Part shown: one piece after another, positions 33,363 through 42,440 of the stretch
Layout of the letters: each line of letters starts with the position of its first letter
Position numbering within the stretch: the stretch's first letter is position 1
DNA from: DATMER01 sp035556715
Lineage (GTDB): Bacteria; Acidobacteriota; Thermoanaerobaculia; Multivoradales; UBA5704
Direction of reading: 5' to 3'
Assembly: GCA_035556715.1 (NCBI GenBank)
Contig: DATMER010000091.1
Span: 16,658-80,657 of the forward strand
Length of the DNA stretch: 64,000 nt
Notes under the pieces: model-generated
The model's input: the letters and a program-made list of their open reading frames with translations, nothing else
Database searches by the model: none
Told to the model about the DNA's origin: nothing
Made by a program: the position numbers and the translations under genes

Positions 33363-34811
33363 CTATCTGCTGCCCGGGGGATCGGTTCCGACGGGTCCCG
33401 TGAGGCGCAGCTCGAGCTGCTGCCGGGGACCGAGGCGGGCTGTCAAATCGAAGCCCAGAAGGGTGGCGAAGGAGCGGGCCAGGGCCAGACCGAGGCCGGC
33501 GTGCTGGCCGTTCGTGCGGGCCGCGTCCTTGCGCCAGAAGCGTTCGAAGAGGTGGGGGAGGTCCGCGGGCGCGAGGTGCGGAGCCGGGTTGGAGACGCGG
33601 ATCTCCAGTGTGCCGTTCTCCGCTTGAGCCGTGCAGGCCACGGTGCTCCCGGCCGGGCTGTAGGCCACGGCGTTGGCCAGCAGGTTGTCCAGAATCAGGC
33701 GCAGCTTCTCGCGGTCGGAGATGATGGCGACCGGAGACGCGGAGAGATCCAGACGCAGCTCGCGGGCCTCTGCCTGCGGGGCGAGGGGAGCCCAGGCCTC
33801 GGCGAGCAGCTCGGGAACCGCGAGCTCTTGACGCTGGGTCCGCTCGAGCCCCCCTTCGCAGCGGGCGAGCGCGAGCAGGGTGGCCACGGTGCGCTCCATC
33901 TGCAGGGCGATCTGCCCGGCGTCCTGGAAGAAAGCCCGGGTCGCGTCGCGGTCCTCCGGCCATCGCACCCCGACCTCGGCCAGGTTCCTCAACTCGGCAA
34001 CAGGGGTGCGCAGCTCGTGGGCGACATCGCTGGAGAAACGGCGCTCGCGCTCGAAGGCCGACTCCAGCCGGGCGAGCAGGGCGTTGAGCTGCTCGACGAC
34101 CGGCGCCAGCTCGCGCACGGGCTGCCCTACCGTCACGCGGGTGTCCAGGCGCTCGGCATCCAGGGCCTGGACCTGGAGCCCGATCTCCCGGAGCGGAGCC
34201 AGCCCTTTCCGGACCGCGAAATGGACGAGGAGGGCGATTCCGGCCATCAGCAGCGCCACGGTTCCGAGCGTGGCGGCGTAGAGGGAGCGGATCAGCGCGT
34301 CGAGCGGCTCGCGCCCTCGCGCCACTCCCATCACGGCCGAGCGCAAGGCACCGGGGGACTTGGGATCGAGCGCGGTCTCGGTCCACTCCTCGTCGTCCTC
34401 GACCTGCGGCACGAAAGCGATCTCGACCAGGCGCCCGGGCCGGCCGTCGGGCAGCCGCAGGTCGCGGTAGACCGGTGCGCTGGAAAGGTTTCTGGAAAGA
34501 GGAAGGTCACGCTCTCCGAGCGAGCGCGACCGTTCGATCACGGCGCCGTCGCCGAGCCAGAGCTGGAAGTACTCGGGCCGGCTCGGCGCCTCGAACTCGG
34601 GCATGAACTCATCAGCGAAATCGATCTCCACCTCGCCTCGGTGCTGCGCGGTGAGGGTGACCAGGGCGCGCGCCTTGGAAAGCAGCGAATGATCGAATTC
34701 CTGGCGCAGCCGCCGGGCGACGATCGTGCTCGCGACCAAGCCCACGGCCAGCACCAGCAGGCCCGAGCCTCCGAGCAGAGAAACGATCAGGCGCCGGCGG
34801 ATGGAGGTCAT
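33363..34811 (-). CDS. Sensor histidine kinase
   Basis: A 482-residue kinase with two membrane helices (LIVSLLGGSGLLVLAVGLVAS and GTVALLMAGIALLVHF) around a ~180-residue periplasmic sensor, a HAMP linker, the phosphoacceptor box FSSDVAHELRTPVAELRNLAEVG, N-box LILDNLLANAVAYS, and the ATP lid region ENGTLEIRVSNPAPHL...LFERFWRKD and GLGLALA. Its ATG overlaps the stop of the response-regulator gene (ATGA). The pair probably controls the divergent TonB-dependent receptor. The signal is unknown. Confidence 0.9.
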   Translation of the reverse strand: MTSIRRRLIVSLLGGSGLLVLAVGLVASTIVARRLRQEFDHSLLSKARALVTLTAQHRGEVEIDFADEFMPEFEAPSRPEYFQLWLGDGAVIERSRSLGERDLPLSRNLSSAPVYRDLRLPDGRPGRLVEIAFVPQVEDDEEWTETALDPKSPGALRSAVMGVARGREPLDALIRSLYAATLGTVALLMAGIALLVHFAVRKGLAPLREIGLQVQALDAERLDTRVTVGQPVRELAPVVEQLNALLARLESAFERERRFSSDVAHELRTPVAELRNLAEVGVRWPEDRDATRAFFQDAGQIALQMERTVATLLALARCEGGLERTQRQELAVPELLAEAWAPLAPQAEARELRLDLSASPVAIISDREKLRLILDNLLANAVAYSPAGSTVACTAQAENGTLEIRVSNPAPHLAPADLPHLFERFWRKDAARTNGQHAGLGLALARSFATLLGFDLTARLGPRQQLELRLTGPVGTDPPGSR

Positions 34812-35497
34812 TGCCGGTCCGTCTCGATGAGCGCTTCTATTAAATAACCGCGGCCGCGGCGGGTCACGATCACGGGAGGAGCGCCCTCGGGCTGGACCTT
34901 CTTCCGCAGCGAGCAGACCAGCACTTCGATCACGTTGCTCGCGACCTCGGACGCGCTGTCGTAAAGGTGGTCGAGGATCTGCTCGCGGGTGACCACCCGG
35001 CCGCGCCGCATCACGAGCATCTCGAGCAGGGCATACTCGGCCGGAGTGAGCGGCAGCGGCTTGCCGTCCCGCGAGGCGAGCTGCCGTGCCGTGTCGATCT
35101 CGAGGCCACCCACGCGGAGGACGGGGTCCTTGCTCTCGTAGCGGCGCCGGATCAGCGCCCGCACCCGGGCGCACAGCTCGTCGAAGGAGAACGGCTTGAT
35201 GAGGTAGTCGTCGGCCCCCAGCTCCAGGCCGCGGATGCGGTCTTCCACCTGGTCCTTGGCCGAGAGGATGAGGACGTGCGTGCTCTTGCCCTGACGCCGC
35301 AGGGTCTTCAGCACGGTCAGGCCGTCCACCTCCGGCAGCATCAGGTCCAGGATGATGACGTCGTAGTCGTTGAACGCGGCGTAGGCGAGGCCTTCGCGGC
35401 CGTCCGCGGTGAGGTCCACGGCGAAGCCGGCCCGCTGCAGTCCCTGGCCCAGGGAGCGGCGCAAGCGCTCGGAGTCTTCGACGACCAGCAATTTCAT
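34808..35497 (-). CDS. OmpR/PhoB-family response regulator
   Basis: A 229-residue regulator. The receiver has VVEDSERLRRSL (acid pocket), phospho-acceptor Asp in VIILDLMLPEVDG, the Thr/Ser switch in HVLILSAKD and Lys in DYLIKPFSFDEL. The C-terminal winged helix has LTPAEYALLEMLVMRRGRVVTREQILDHLYD and VTRRGRGYLIE. ATG 35497 is chosen by receiver homology, with GGAG upstream. Paired 11-bp direct repeats lie in the divergent promoter region before the receptor gene and again before the 38.1-kb gene, as expected for this family. Confidence 0.93.
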   Translation of the reverse strand: MKLLVVEDSERLRRSLGQGLQRAGFAVDLTADGREGLAYAAFNDYDVIILDLMLPEVDGLTVLKTLRRQGKSTHVLILSAKDQVEDRIRGLELGADDYLIKPFSFDELCARVRALIRRRYESKDPVLRVGGLEIDTARQLASRDGKPLPLTPAEYALLEMLVMRRGRVVTREQILDHLYDSASEVASNVIEVLVCSLRKKVQPEGAPPVIVTRRGRGYLIEALIETDRQ

Positions 35498-35559
35498 GGT
35501 CTCACCAATCTCCTCTTCGGTGTCCTCGCCATCATCATGGAGCCAGCGTAGAGGCGCAA

Positions 35560-35611
35560 GATGAAGGTTGGATGAGGATGGCGGCCCCTCCGTCTTCATC
35601 GTATTCTCATG
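35560..35611. promoter_or_regulatory. Two opposed 11-bp-period TTCATC/CTCATC repeats, predicted response-regulator sites
   Basis: On the plus strand TTCATC-N5-CTCATG (35595-35611), and on the minus strand CTCATC-N5-TTCATC (complement of 35560-35576). Direct hexamers at an 11-bp period are typical for OmpR/PhoB-family dimers. They lie between the divergent regulator and receptor genes. A similar CTCACG-N5-CTCATC occurs at 38051-38067. Confidence 0.45.
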
Positions 35612-35647
35612 TTCAGAAGCTATGACTCTTCCTTGAAAGGAGATGGC

Positions 35648-37843
35648 ATGGCGTCCCCTCTGGCCGCGGCAATCCTGTTGCTCCTGCTGGCAGGAGAGCC
35701 GGAGGCGACCTTCGTCGACACCATCACGGTCCAGGAGACCGCCCGCCCGGGCGTGATCGAGCGGGAAGAGGCGCCCGAGGCGGCGAGCGCTGTCGAGGCG
35801 GCCGCTCGCCTGCCGGGCGTGGTCGTCGAGGGTGATCTCGGCGAAATGGACCGGGTGCTCGTGCGGGGAGCCGAGGCGCGCCTCGTGGCCACCACCCTGG
35901 ACGGCGAGCGCCTGCCCTCTCCGGACGGCGAGGCGCGGAGCGCCGGCCTCTCCCTGATCCCCGCGCACCTCCTCGAAGAGGTGGCCGTCTCCAAGACCCT
36001 CACTCCCGACCGGGACGCCGACGCGATCGGCGGCACCGTCGACCTGGTCACCCGCCGCGCTCCGGAATCGGGATTGAGCACGCTGGAGCTGAGGGGAGGG
36101 GCTGCGTCCGGCGGCCCTCTTTACGGCGGAGACATGGCGTTCGGTCGCCGGCTGCTGAAGGGGAGCCTTGGAATGCTGGGAGCCGTCACGGCCGAGAGCG
36201 CCGAGCGGGATGTGGACGGCTTCCAGGCCGATTGGGGCGACGAAGGGCTCGACCGCTCTGAGACGCGGGATACAACCCTGGACCGCGAGCGTCTGGGAGC
36301 CCTGGCCACGTTCGACCTGGCTCCCTCAGAGAGCTCCGCCCTCGTGCTGCGCGGCCTCTTCAGCCGCGAGCGCACCCGGGAGCTGCGCCGCCGCGTCAAG
36401 GACGACTTCGAAGAAGACCTGATCGAGCGCGAGCTCAAGGACGCGGAGCTCTGGCGCGAGCTGCTGGCCGTCTCGGCCAATGGCAGCCGTCTGCTCGGCC
36501 CCGCTCTCCTCGAAGCCTCCGTCGGCTACAACGCGGCGGTCGAGCGCGAGCCGGACCGGGTGGACACCAGCTTCGTCCAGGAGGGCGTCGAATTCGAGGA
36601 TGATCCTGCCCTCTTCCTGCTCGACAAGATCGGCGTCGAGGACAACGACACCCGCGAGCGCAACCTGTTCGCCGCCCTGGACCTGTCTCGGAATGTCCTG
36701 AAGGCCGGGGTCAAGGTGCGGGACAAGAGCAAGCAACGGGACGTGCAGATGACCCTCTTCCGTCCCGGGGAGGAGATCTACCTGCGCGACTGGGCCGGGC
36801 GCGAGCCGATGATCGATCCGGAGCGCGCCCGACGGTTGCTGGACAGTCTCGGGCAGACGGGGCAGCCGGCCGACGTCGAGGAGACAGCCGACTACCGGGC
36901 CGCGGAGAGAACGGCCGCGTCCTACGTCCAGGCGGAGATGAGGATCGGCCGGCTGACCCTGCTCCCCGGCATCCGTTACGAGCACACCTGGTCCGACTAC
37001 CGCGGATTCGAGCTGACGACCGGATTGCGCCCTCTGCGGGGGGAGACATCCTACGGCGTGTGGCTGCCCATGCTGCACGCGGGCTTCGAGCTGCGTCAGG
37101 GCCTCGAGGCGAAGGCCGCGCTCACCCGCGGGTTCGCCAGGCCCGACTACTTCGACCTGGTGCCCTACCGCCGGGTCGACGCCGAGGACCGGGAGATCGA
37201 GGAGGGCAACGCGGACCTGCGGGCGACGCGCTCCTGGAACCTGGACGGGCGGCTCGACTGGCGGCCAGGGCCCGGCCGGTCCTTCGGTATTGGTGTCTTC
37301 CACCGGGAGCTGACCGACTTCACCTTCATCCGTCGTGGCGAGGTGGAGATCGGGGACGAGACCTGGGATTCGGCGCGCCCGGAAAACGGGGAGACGGGGA
37401 GACTCCAGGGCTTCGAGCTCCTGGCGCGCTGGCGGCTGCCTGGGGAGGGTTTTGGAGTCGAGGCGAGCTCGACCTGGACCCGCCCGCTCGCGTGGACGGC
37501 CGACGGCGAGAAGCGGCTGCGCTTGCCAGGCCAGGTGCCCTGGATGGGCCGGCTGGCGCTGTCCTACGAGCGCCGCGGTCTAGCTGGCGAGTTGGCCTTC
37601 ACCTGGGCCGACCCCTATGTGACAGAGCTGGGCGATACCCGGGAGGAGGACCTCTTCCGGGACCACCGGCGCCGTCTCGACCTCGCGCTCTCCTACACGT
37701 TCGCCTCCGGTCTGCGCTGGCGGCTCGAAGCGCTGAACCTCACCGATGATCCCATGCGCCTGTACGCGGGCGATCCCCGCCGGCCGGTCCAGTCAGAGAG
37801 CTACGGGCGCTCCCTCCGCAGCGGAATCTCTTTCCACTTCTAG
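35648..37843 (+). CDS. TonB-dependent outer-membrane receptor (TonB-receptor/carbohydrate-type plug)
   Basis: A 731-residue receptor. ATG 35648 has AAAGGAGA upstream. Plug features: SAVEAAARLPGVVVEGDLGEMDRVLVRG, TTLDGERLP, EEVAVSKTLTPDRDADAIGGTVDLVTR. The barrel includes LTLLPGIRYEHTWSDYRGFE and AALTRGFARPDYFDLVPYRR, and ends SGISFHF. The ADAIGG-TVDLVTR signature is common in TonB receptors for large substrates. The two-component system is divergent from it. Its TAG stop falls in the first bases of a MITE-like repeat (CTAGTCCTC). Confidence 0.9.
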   Translation: MASPLAAAILLLLLAGEPEATFVDTITVQETARPGVIEREEAPEAASAVEAAARLPGVVVEGDLGEMDRVLVRGAEARLVATTLDGERLPSPDGEARSAGLSLIPAHLLEEVAVSKTLTPDRDADAIGGTVDLVTRRAPESGLSTLELRGGAASGGPLYGGDMAFGRRLLKGSLGMLGAVTAESAERDVDGFQADWGDEGLDRSETRDTTLDRERLGALATFDLAPSESSALVLRGLFSRERTRELRRRVKDDFEEDLIERELKDAELWRELLAVSANGSRLLGPALLEASVGYNAAVEREPDRVDTSFVQEGVEFEDDPALFLLDKIGVEDNDTRERNLFAALDLSRNVLKAGVKVRDKSKQRDVQMTLFRPGEEIYLRDWAGREPMIDPERARRLLDSLGQTGQPADVEETADYRAAERTAASYVQAEMRIGRLTLLPGIRYEHTWSDYRGFELTTGLRPLRGETSYGVWLPMLHAGFELRQGLEAKAALTRGFARPDYFDLVPYRRVDAEDREIEEGNADLRATRSWNLDGRLDWRPGPGRSFGIGVFHRELTDFTFIRRGEVEIGDETWDSARPENGETGRLQGFELLARWRLPGEGFGVEASSTWTRPLAWTADGEKRLRLPGQVPWMGRLALSYERRGLAGELAFTWADPYVTELGDTREEDLFRDHRRRLDLALSYTFASGLRWRLEALNLTDDPMRLYAGDPRRPVQSESYGRSLRSGISFHF

Positions 37844-38033
37844 TCCTCTGTCACGGCAGCCTCCTGGCGCGTCCCGCCCGCGAATCGGAGCGTCTCGCCC
37901 GCGGAATTTTGCCTCTCGCCACAAGCCCCCGGGGGCGAGAGGCCTTCGGCGCCCCCTCCTAGGACAGTATTGGGGCTTGCCCCCTCCCCTACATCATCCT
38001 CCTCCATCAATCGTGCTGTGACAGACCATTAGG
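37840..38033. mobile_element. Short MITE-like element with imperfect ends and a mini-array
   Basis: Ends CTAGTCCTCTGTCAC (37840-37854) and GTGACAGACCATTAG (38019-38033) are inverse complements in 12 of 15 positions. Inside are about three ~22-bp units (GCGTCCCGCCCGCGAATCGG, GCGTCTCGCCCGCGGAATTT, GCCTCTCGCC...) closed by a hairpin (GCCTCTCGCC 37911-37920, complement 37934-37943). The 14-mer CTAGTCCTCTGTCA recurs at 60978 and 61522, beside array E. The left end supplies the stop codon of the receptor gene. Confidence 0.55.
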
Positions 38034-38050
38034 CAATCCCCCTTCTGACT

Positions 38051-38067
38051 CTCACGTCTTCCTCATC
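38051..38067 (+). promoter_or_regulatory. Predicted response-regulator site before the 38.1-kb gene
   Basis: CTCACG-N5-CTCATC has the same 11-bp period and similar hexamers as the sites at 35560-35611. It lies 49 bp upstream of the ATG at 38116, suggesting that this secreted protein and the receptor share one regulator. Confidence 0.35.
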
Positions 38068-38115
38068 TCGCCTCCCTAGGATGGCTTCAGGCTCATCCAT
38101 GAAAGGAGAAGCGAG

Positions 38116-38784
38116 ATGAAAAAGATGTCTTTCACCCTGGCTATGGCCCTGCCGGTGCTCGTCGCCTGTGCCGGCCCGCTGGGGGCCGAGGAGTTTGAGG
38201 ACGCCGCGATCCACCTCGAGCGAAACGTGACCGACGATGATGCCGAGGCCGTGATCTTCGTCAAGACCGAAGAGAGCGGTCTGGCGAGCCTGCTGATCAT
38301 CGCGCCCACCGGAAGGCGGATCGGGCGCTTCGATTCGAACAACCGGAAGAGCCTCGGAGCCCGCGAGATCCTGCTCGAGTCGCCCGAGCCGAGCCCGGCG
38401 GCGGTCCTCGCCGCCTATCCGGAGGGGAACTACCGGATCATCGGCGTGACCTTCGACGGCGAGGAGATGCGGGCGAGAGCGGAGCTTTCCCACGACTTCC
38501 CGGACCCCGCGCACGTCACCTTCCCGGCCGAAGGGGCGACGGTGCCCGCTGCCGGCCTGGTCATCGAGTGGGATCCTGTCGCCGGGGTGGAGGGCTACTT
38601 TCTGGAGCTGGAGCAGGAGGACCTGGAGCTCGTGCTGGAGGTCAACCTCCCGGATACCGCCACCAGCTTCAGCCCGCCGGCCGGCTGGCTGGTCGCGGGA
38701 TCCGAGTACGTCCTGGGCATCGGCACCCTCGGGGAGAACGGGAACCGGACTTTCATCGAGAGCACGTTCAACGTGGCGGAGTAG
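38116..38784 (+). CDS. Secreted protein with a fibronectin-III-like domain
   Basis: A 222-residue exported protein; ATG 38116 follows AAAGGAGAAGCG. The signal peptide (MKKMSFTLAMALPVLVACAG) contains VACAG and may be lipoprotein-like. The C-terminal ~95 residues (PDPAHVTFPAEGATVPAAGLVIEWDPVAGVEGYFLELEQ split by typical FnIII turns, then GSEYVLGIGTLGENGNR) look like an Ig/FnIII fold. Acidic composition suggests cation or surface binding. It lies downstream of the receptor and may belong to the same regulon. Function is unknown. Confidence 0.65.
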   Translation: MKKMSFTLAMALPVLVACAGPLGAEEFEDAAIHLERNVTDDDAEAVIFVKTEESGLASLLIIAPTGRRIGRFDSNNRKSLGAREILLESPEPSPAAVLAAYPEGNYRIIGVTFDGEEMRARAELSHDFPDPAHVTFPAEGATVPAAGLVIEWDPVAGVEGYFLELEQEDLELVLEVNLPDTATSFSPPAGWLVAGSEYVLGIGTLGENGNRTFIESTFNVAE

Positions 38785-38799
38785 CAACGCTACGATCCT

Positions 38800-38829
38800 G
38801 GGAGACGCTTCCCCGTGGGGGAGTCTCCC
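38800..38829. terminator. Hairpin between convergent genes
   Basis: GGGAGA...TCTCCC with an inner CTTCCCC/GGGGGAG stem forms a 13-bp hairpin with a 2-base bulge between the stops of the secreted-protein gene and cstA. There is no T-run, so it is a weak or Rho-assisted bidirectional terminator. Confidence 0.45.
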
Positions 38830-38846
38830 GGCTCGGGTTCCGCCGA

Positions 38847-40541
38847 TCAGACCCCCGTCACCCCTGCGGAAACCGCCGCCCCCCTCCCCTCCCCGCGCAG
38901 CTTGAGCAGCGCCGACACGGCCAGGTAGAGGGCGAGCAGGATCAGCAGCAGGGCGGCCACGCCGTTGAGGAGCTCGACGTCGAAGCCCTTGGTGGCGGCC
39001 AGGTTCGACCAGGTCAGCTTGCCCAGGGCCCAGAGCGTGATCGTCAGGACGAAGATCATGGGGTATAGGGTGAAGGCGATCCGCTTCCGCGCCTGGTGGA
39101 GCCAGACCGTCACGGCCAGAAGGGTCAGCGCGGCGAGGAGCTGGTTCGAGGCTCCGAAGAGAGTCCAGAACTTCTGCCACATCCCCTCCCCTGCGAAGGC
39201 CAGGAGGAGCATCGGCGCCGCCACGGTCAGCAGCGTCCCCAGGACCGCGCCGGCCTTGCCCTTCATCCCCAACAGCTCCTGGAGCAGGTACCGGCCCAGG
39301 CGGGTCGAGACGTCCAGCGTGTCGAAGACGAAGGTCGAGAAAGCCATGGCTCCGAAAGTGATGGCGAAGGGGAGGTTCTCCTTACCGATCAGCAGGGCCA
39401 GGAAGTTGCCGATGCCGTTGCCGTAGACCGTGCCCGGCGCCAAGCCCTTGGCCTGGTCCGGCAGCAGGATCATGATCGTCACCAGCGCGATCAGGGCCAC
39501 GAAGCCCTCGGCCAGCATCGCTCCGTAGCCCACGGGCTGGAGGTGCGACTCCCGGTCCACCTGCTTCGCGGTCGTGCCCGAGCAGACCAGGCCGTGGAAG
39601 CCCGAGCAGGCCCCGCAGGCAATGGTCACGAAGAGGAAGGGGAAGAGCGTCCCGGTCATCCCGCCCATGTCCCAGCCCTTGAACGCCGGCTGCCTCACCT
39701 CGTAGCCGCCGAAGAAGATCCCGATCACCCCCAGGGCAAGGGCCGTGTAGAGGATGAACCCGCCGAGATAGCCGCGCGGCTGGAGCAGCAGCCAGATGGG
39801 GAGGAGCGACGCCACCGCGCAGTAGACCAGGATCGCCATGGACCACGAGCCCGCGTCGAGCTGGAAGGCATCGCCCAGGTGCGTCCCGAACCAGGCTGAG
39901 GCGAAGCTCGCGGGCACGAAGAGCACCGTCACCAGCCAGAGGGGCGGGTTCCAGACCTTCTGGACCACCCCCAGGACCAGCGACAGCAATAGATAGAGAA
40001 CGCTCGCCGCGGCCACGGCTCCGCCCGGATGGAAGTCGAACGTCCCGGCCGCGGCCAGCTCGTCGGTGCCGACGATGAAAGTGCGGGCCGTGATGTCGGT
40101 GAAGGCCACGATCACGTAGATCAGGGCGATCCAGATGAAGGCCATCATGGCCAGGCCGGCCCTGCGGCCCAGGTGCTCGCCCGTGATCTCGGCGATCGAG
40201 GTGGCGCCGTGCCGCACCGACGCGGTCAGGCTGGAGAAGTCGTGGACCGCGCCGATCAGCACCACCCCCAGCCCGATCCAGAGCAGGCAGGGGAGCCAGC
40301 CGAACGCTTGGCAGGCGATGATCGGACCGGCGATGGGACCAGCCGCGGCGATCGCCGAAAAGTGCTGGGCGAAGAGGTAGAAAGGCCGGGTGGGGACGAA
40401 GTCGACCCCGTCGTTCAGCCGGTGCGCCGGGGTCACCCGGCTGTCGTCGATGACGAACTGGCGCGCCACCCAGCCGCCATAGAGGCGGTAGGCGAGCGTC
40501 AGCAGCACCAGGAACACGAGGGCGAGCAGCCCCAGGCTCAT
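38847..40541 (-). CDS. cstA: Carbon starvation protein CstA-type transporter
   Basis: A 564-residue membrane protein with about 16 hydrophobic segments. CstA hallmarks are DGVDFVPTRPFYLFAQHFSAIAAAGPI-type start, GAVHDFSSL, TIACGACSGFHGLVCSGTTAKQ, and LFGASNQLLAALTL. CstA proteins import peptides or pyruvate under carbon limitation. The ATG overlaps the stop of the upstream amino-acid permease (ATGA), so the two are one operon for organic nitrogen/carbon uptake. Confidence 0.93.
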   Translation of the reverse strand: MSLGLLALVFLVLLTLAYRLYGGWVARQFVIDDSRVTPAHRLNDGVDFVPTRPFYLFAQHFSAIAAAGPIAGPIIACQAFGWLPCLLWIGLGVVLIGAVHDFSSLTASVRHGATSIAEITGEHLGRRAGLAMMAFIWIALIYVIVAFTDITARTFIVGTDELAAAGTFDFHPGGAVAAASVLYLLLSLVLGVVQKVWNPPLWLVTVLFVPASFASAWFGTHLGDAFQLDAGSWSMAILVYCAVASLLPIWLLLQPRGYLGGFILYTALALGVIGIFFGGYEVRQPAFKGWDMGGMTGTLFPFLFVTIACGACSGFHGLVCSGTTAKQVDRESHLQPVGYGAMLAEGFVALIALVTIMILLPDQAKGLAPGTVYGNGIGNFLALLIGKENLPFAITFGAMAFSTFVFDTLDVSTRLGRYLLQELLGMKGKAGAVLGTLLTVAAPMLLLAFAGEGMWQKFWTLFGASNQLLAALTLLAVTVWLHQARKRIAFTLYPMIFVLTITLWALGKLTWSNLAATKGFDVELLNGVAALLLILLALYLAVSALLKLRGEGRGAAVSAGVTGV

Positions 40542-42259
40542 CCCGGATCTCTCCGTCCCATCAGCGTCCCCATCACCCCGGCAAGGAGCCCGCCCACGAT
40601 CAGGAGCAGGCCGAACAGGGCCCGGCCATGGTCCGCATGAGCCGCGTCCGAGGCTTCGGCGAGGAGCTGCCCGAGCCCGGCGTCATGGGGGATCAGGAAC
40701 AGCCCGATGCCGGCGAGCAGGAAGCCGAACGCCGAAAGCTTCTGCCCGGGACCCGTCACCGGCCGTCCGGACTCCCTCCCCACCACGCTGTGGCCGTAGC
40801 CGTACCAGAAGTAGACCGCCATGCCGAGGACGAGCCAGCCGATGAACCGCCACCAGGAGGCGGGGGGCAGGTAGAACATGAGGAAGAGGCAGGAGAGGGC
40901 GCCCAGCATCGGTACCAGCCACGCCCCGCCAGGCACCCGGAACGGCCGCGGCCGGTCGGGCTCCTTGTAGCGCAGCACGATCACCCCGATGCAGACCAGA
41001 AGGAAGGCGAACAGGGTGCCGATGTTGGTCAGCTCCACGACCTCGTTGATGTTGGCGATGCCGGAGAAGAACGCCACCGCGATGCCGGTGATCCAGGTCG
41101 TGATGTGGGGGGTGCGGAAGCGCGGGTGGACCTTGGCCGCCCAGGAGGGGAGCAGGCCGTCGCGCGCCATGGAGAAGAAGATGCGCGGCTGGCCGAACTG
41201 AAAGACGAGCAGCACGGAGGTGGTGGCGAAGACCGCTCCGAGCGCGATGATCAGGGCCGGCCAGACCATGCCCCGGGCGGAAAAGGCCGTGGCCAGCGGC
41301 TCGGCCGTGCCGAGCTGGGTCCAGGGAAGCATGCCGGTCAGGACGATCGCCACGAGGATGTAGATGACCGTGCAGACCACCAGGCTGGCGATGATGGCGA
41401 TCGGCATGTCCCGTTTGGGGTTGCGCGTCTCCTCCGCGGCCGTAGACACGGCGTCGAAGCCGATGTAGGCGAAGAAGATGATGGCCGCGGCCGAGGAGAT
41501 GCCGACGAAGCCGTTGGGCGCGAACGGGGTCCAGTTCGAGGGGTCGATGTAGAAGGCCCCGAAGATGACGAAGAAGCCGATGATGGCGAGCTTGAGGACC
41601 ACCATCGAGGAGTTGAACCAGGCGCTCTCCCGGATGCCGACGACCAGGACGCAGGTGATGGCCATGACGATCAGGAAGGCCGGCAGGTTGAAGACCACGG
41701 GAAAGCCGAGGAAGCTCGGGGCCTGCTCCATGGCCTGGGCGGCGCGCTGGACCACGACGCCGATCGCCTCCAGATCCGAGCCGCCGGCGCGGGCCTCGGC
41801 CACCTGCCCGGCGGCCTGCACCGCGGTCCGGTAGTCGGTCCCCAGCCAGAGGGGCCATTCGATCCCGATCCCCCGCAGCAGCTCCTGGAAGTAGCCCGAC
41901 CAGGAGATGGCCACGGCCACGTTGCCCACGGCGTACTCGATGATGAGGTCCCAGCCGATGATCCAGCCGACGAGCTCGCCCAGGGTGGCGTAGGAGTAGG
42001 TATAGGCCGACCCGGAGACCGGCACCATCGAGGCGAGCTCCGCGTAGCAGAGGGCCGCGAAGCCGCAGGTGACGGCGGTGATGATGAAGGAGACGATCAG
42101 CGCCGGCCCCGCTCCGGGATGGTCGGCGCCCCCGGCCGCGGCCGTGCCGACCGTGGAGAAGATGCCGGCGCCGATGATCGCGCCGATGCCCAGGAGCGTG
42201 AGCTGGAGCGCGCCCAGCGAGCGCCGCAGGGTGTGCTCGGACGCCTCGGCGGATGCCAT
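40538..42259 (-). CDS. APC-family amino acid permease (cationic amino acid transporter-like)
   Basis: A 573-residue permease with 12-14 membrane segments. Family motifs: LTLLGIGAIIGAGIFSTVG, CYAELASMVPVSGSAYTYSYATLGE, FFAYIGFDAVSTAAEETRNPKRDMPIAI and ALGAVFATTSVLLVFQFGQPRIFFSMARDGLLP. The ATG at 42259 is conservative; the conserved N-terminal LLRGLFKTKSLNAIM lies just upstream in the same frame, so translation may begin about 12-15 codons earlier at a non-ATG codon after GAGAGGAGG. It is divergent from a dicarboxylate symporter and coupled to cstA. Confidence 0.9.
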   Translation of the reverse strand: MASAEASEHTLRRSLGALQLTLLGIGAIIGAGIFSTVGTAAAGGADHPGAGPALIVSFIITAVTCGFAALCYAELASMVPVSGSAYTYSYATLGELVGWIIGWDLIIEYAVGNVAVAISWSGYFQELLRGIGIEWPLWLGTDYRTAVQAAGQVAEARAGGSDLEAIGVVVQRAAQAMEQAPSFLGFPVVFNLPAFLIVMAITCVLVVGIRESAWFNSSMVVLKLAIIGFFVIFGAFYIDPSNWTPFAPNGFVGISSAAAIIFFAYIGFDAVSTAAEETRNPKRDMPIAIIASLVVCTVIYILVAIVLTGMLPWTQLGTAEPLATAFSARGMVWPALIIALGAVFATTSVLLVFQFGQPRIFFSMARDGLLPSWAAKVHPRFRTPHITTWITGIAVAFFSGIANINEVVELTNIGTLFAFLLVCIGVIVLRYKEPDRPRPFRVPGGAWLVPMLGALSCLFLMFYLPPASWWRFIGWLVLGMAVYFWYGYGHSVVGRESGRPVTGPGQKLSAFGFLLAGIGLFLIPHDAGLGQLLAEASDAAHADHGRALFGLLLIVGGLLAGVMGTLMGRRDPG

Positions 42260-42440
42260 GATCGCGTTGAGCGACTTGGTCTTGAAAAGTCCTCGGAGCA
42301 GGATGGGCCTCCTCTCTCTCGTCTCGAAGAGCCGGGCCGGCTCGGTCAGGAATGCGGCGGGAGCATGACATGGAGGTGTCTTCCCAGGCAACGGGGCTTT
42401 GCGTCCGAGGCGTTCTTCCTCTAAGATCCCCCCCTTGCGC

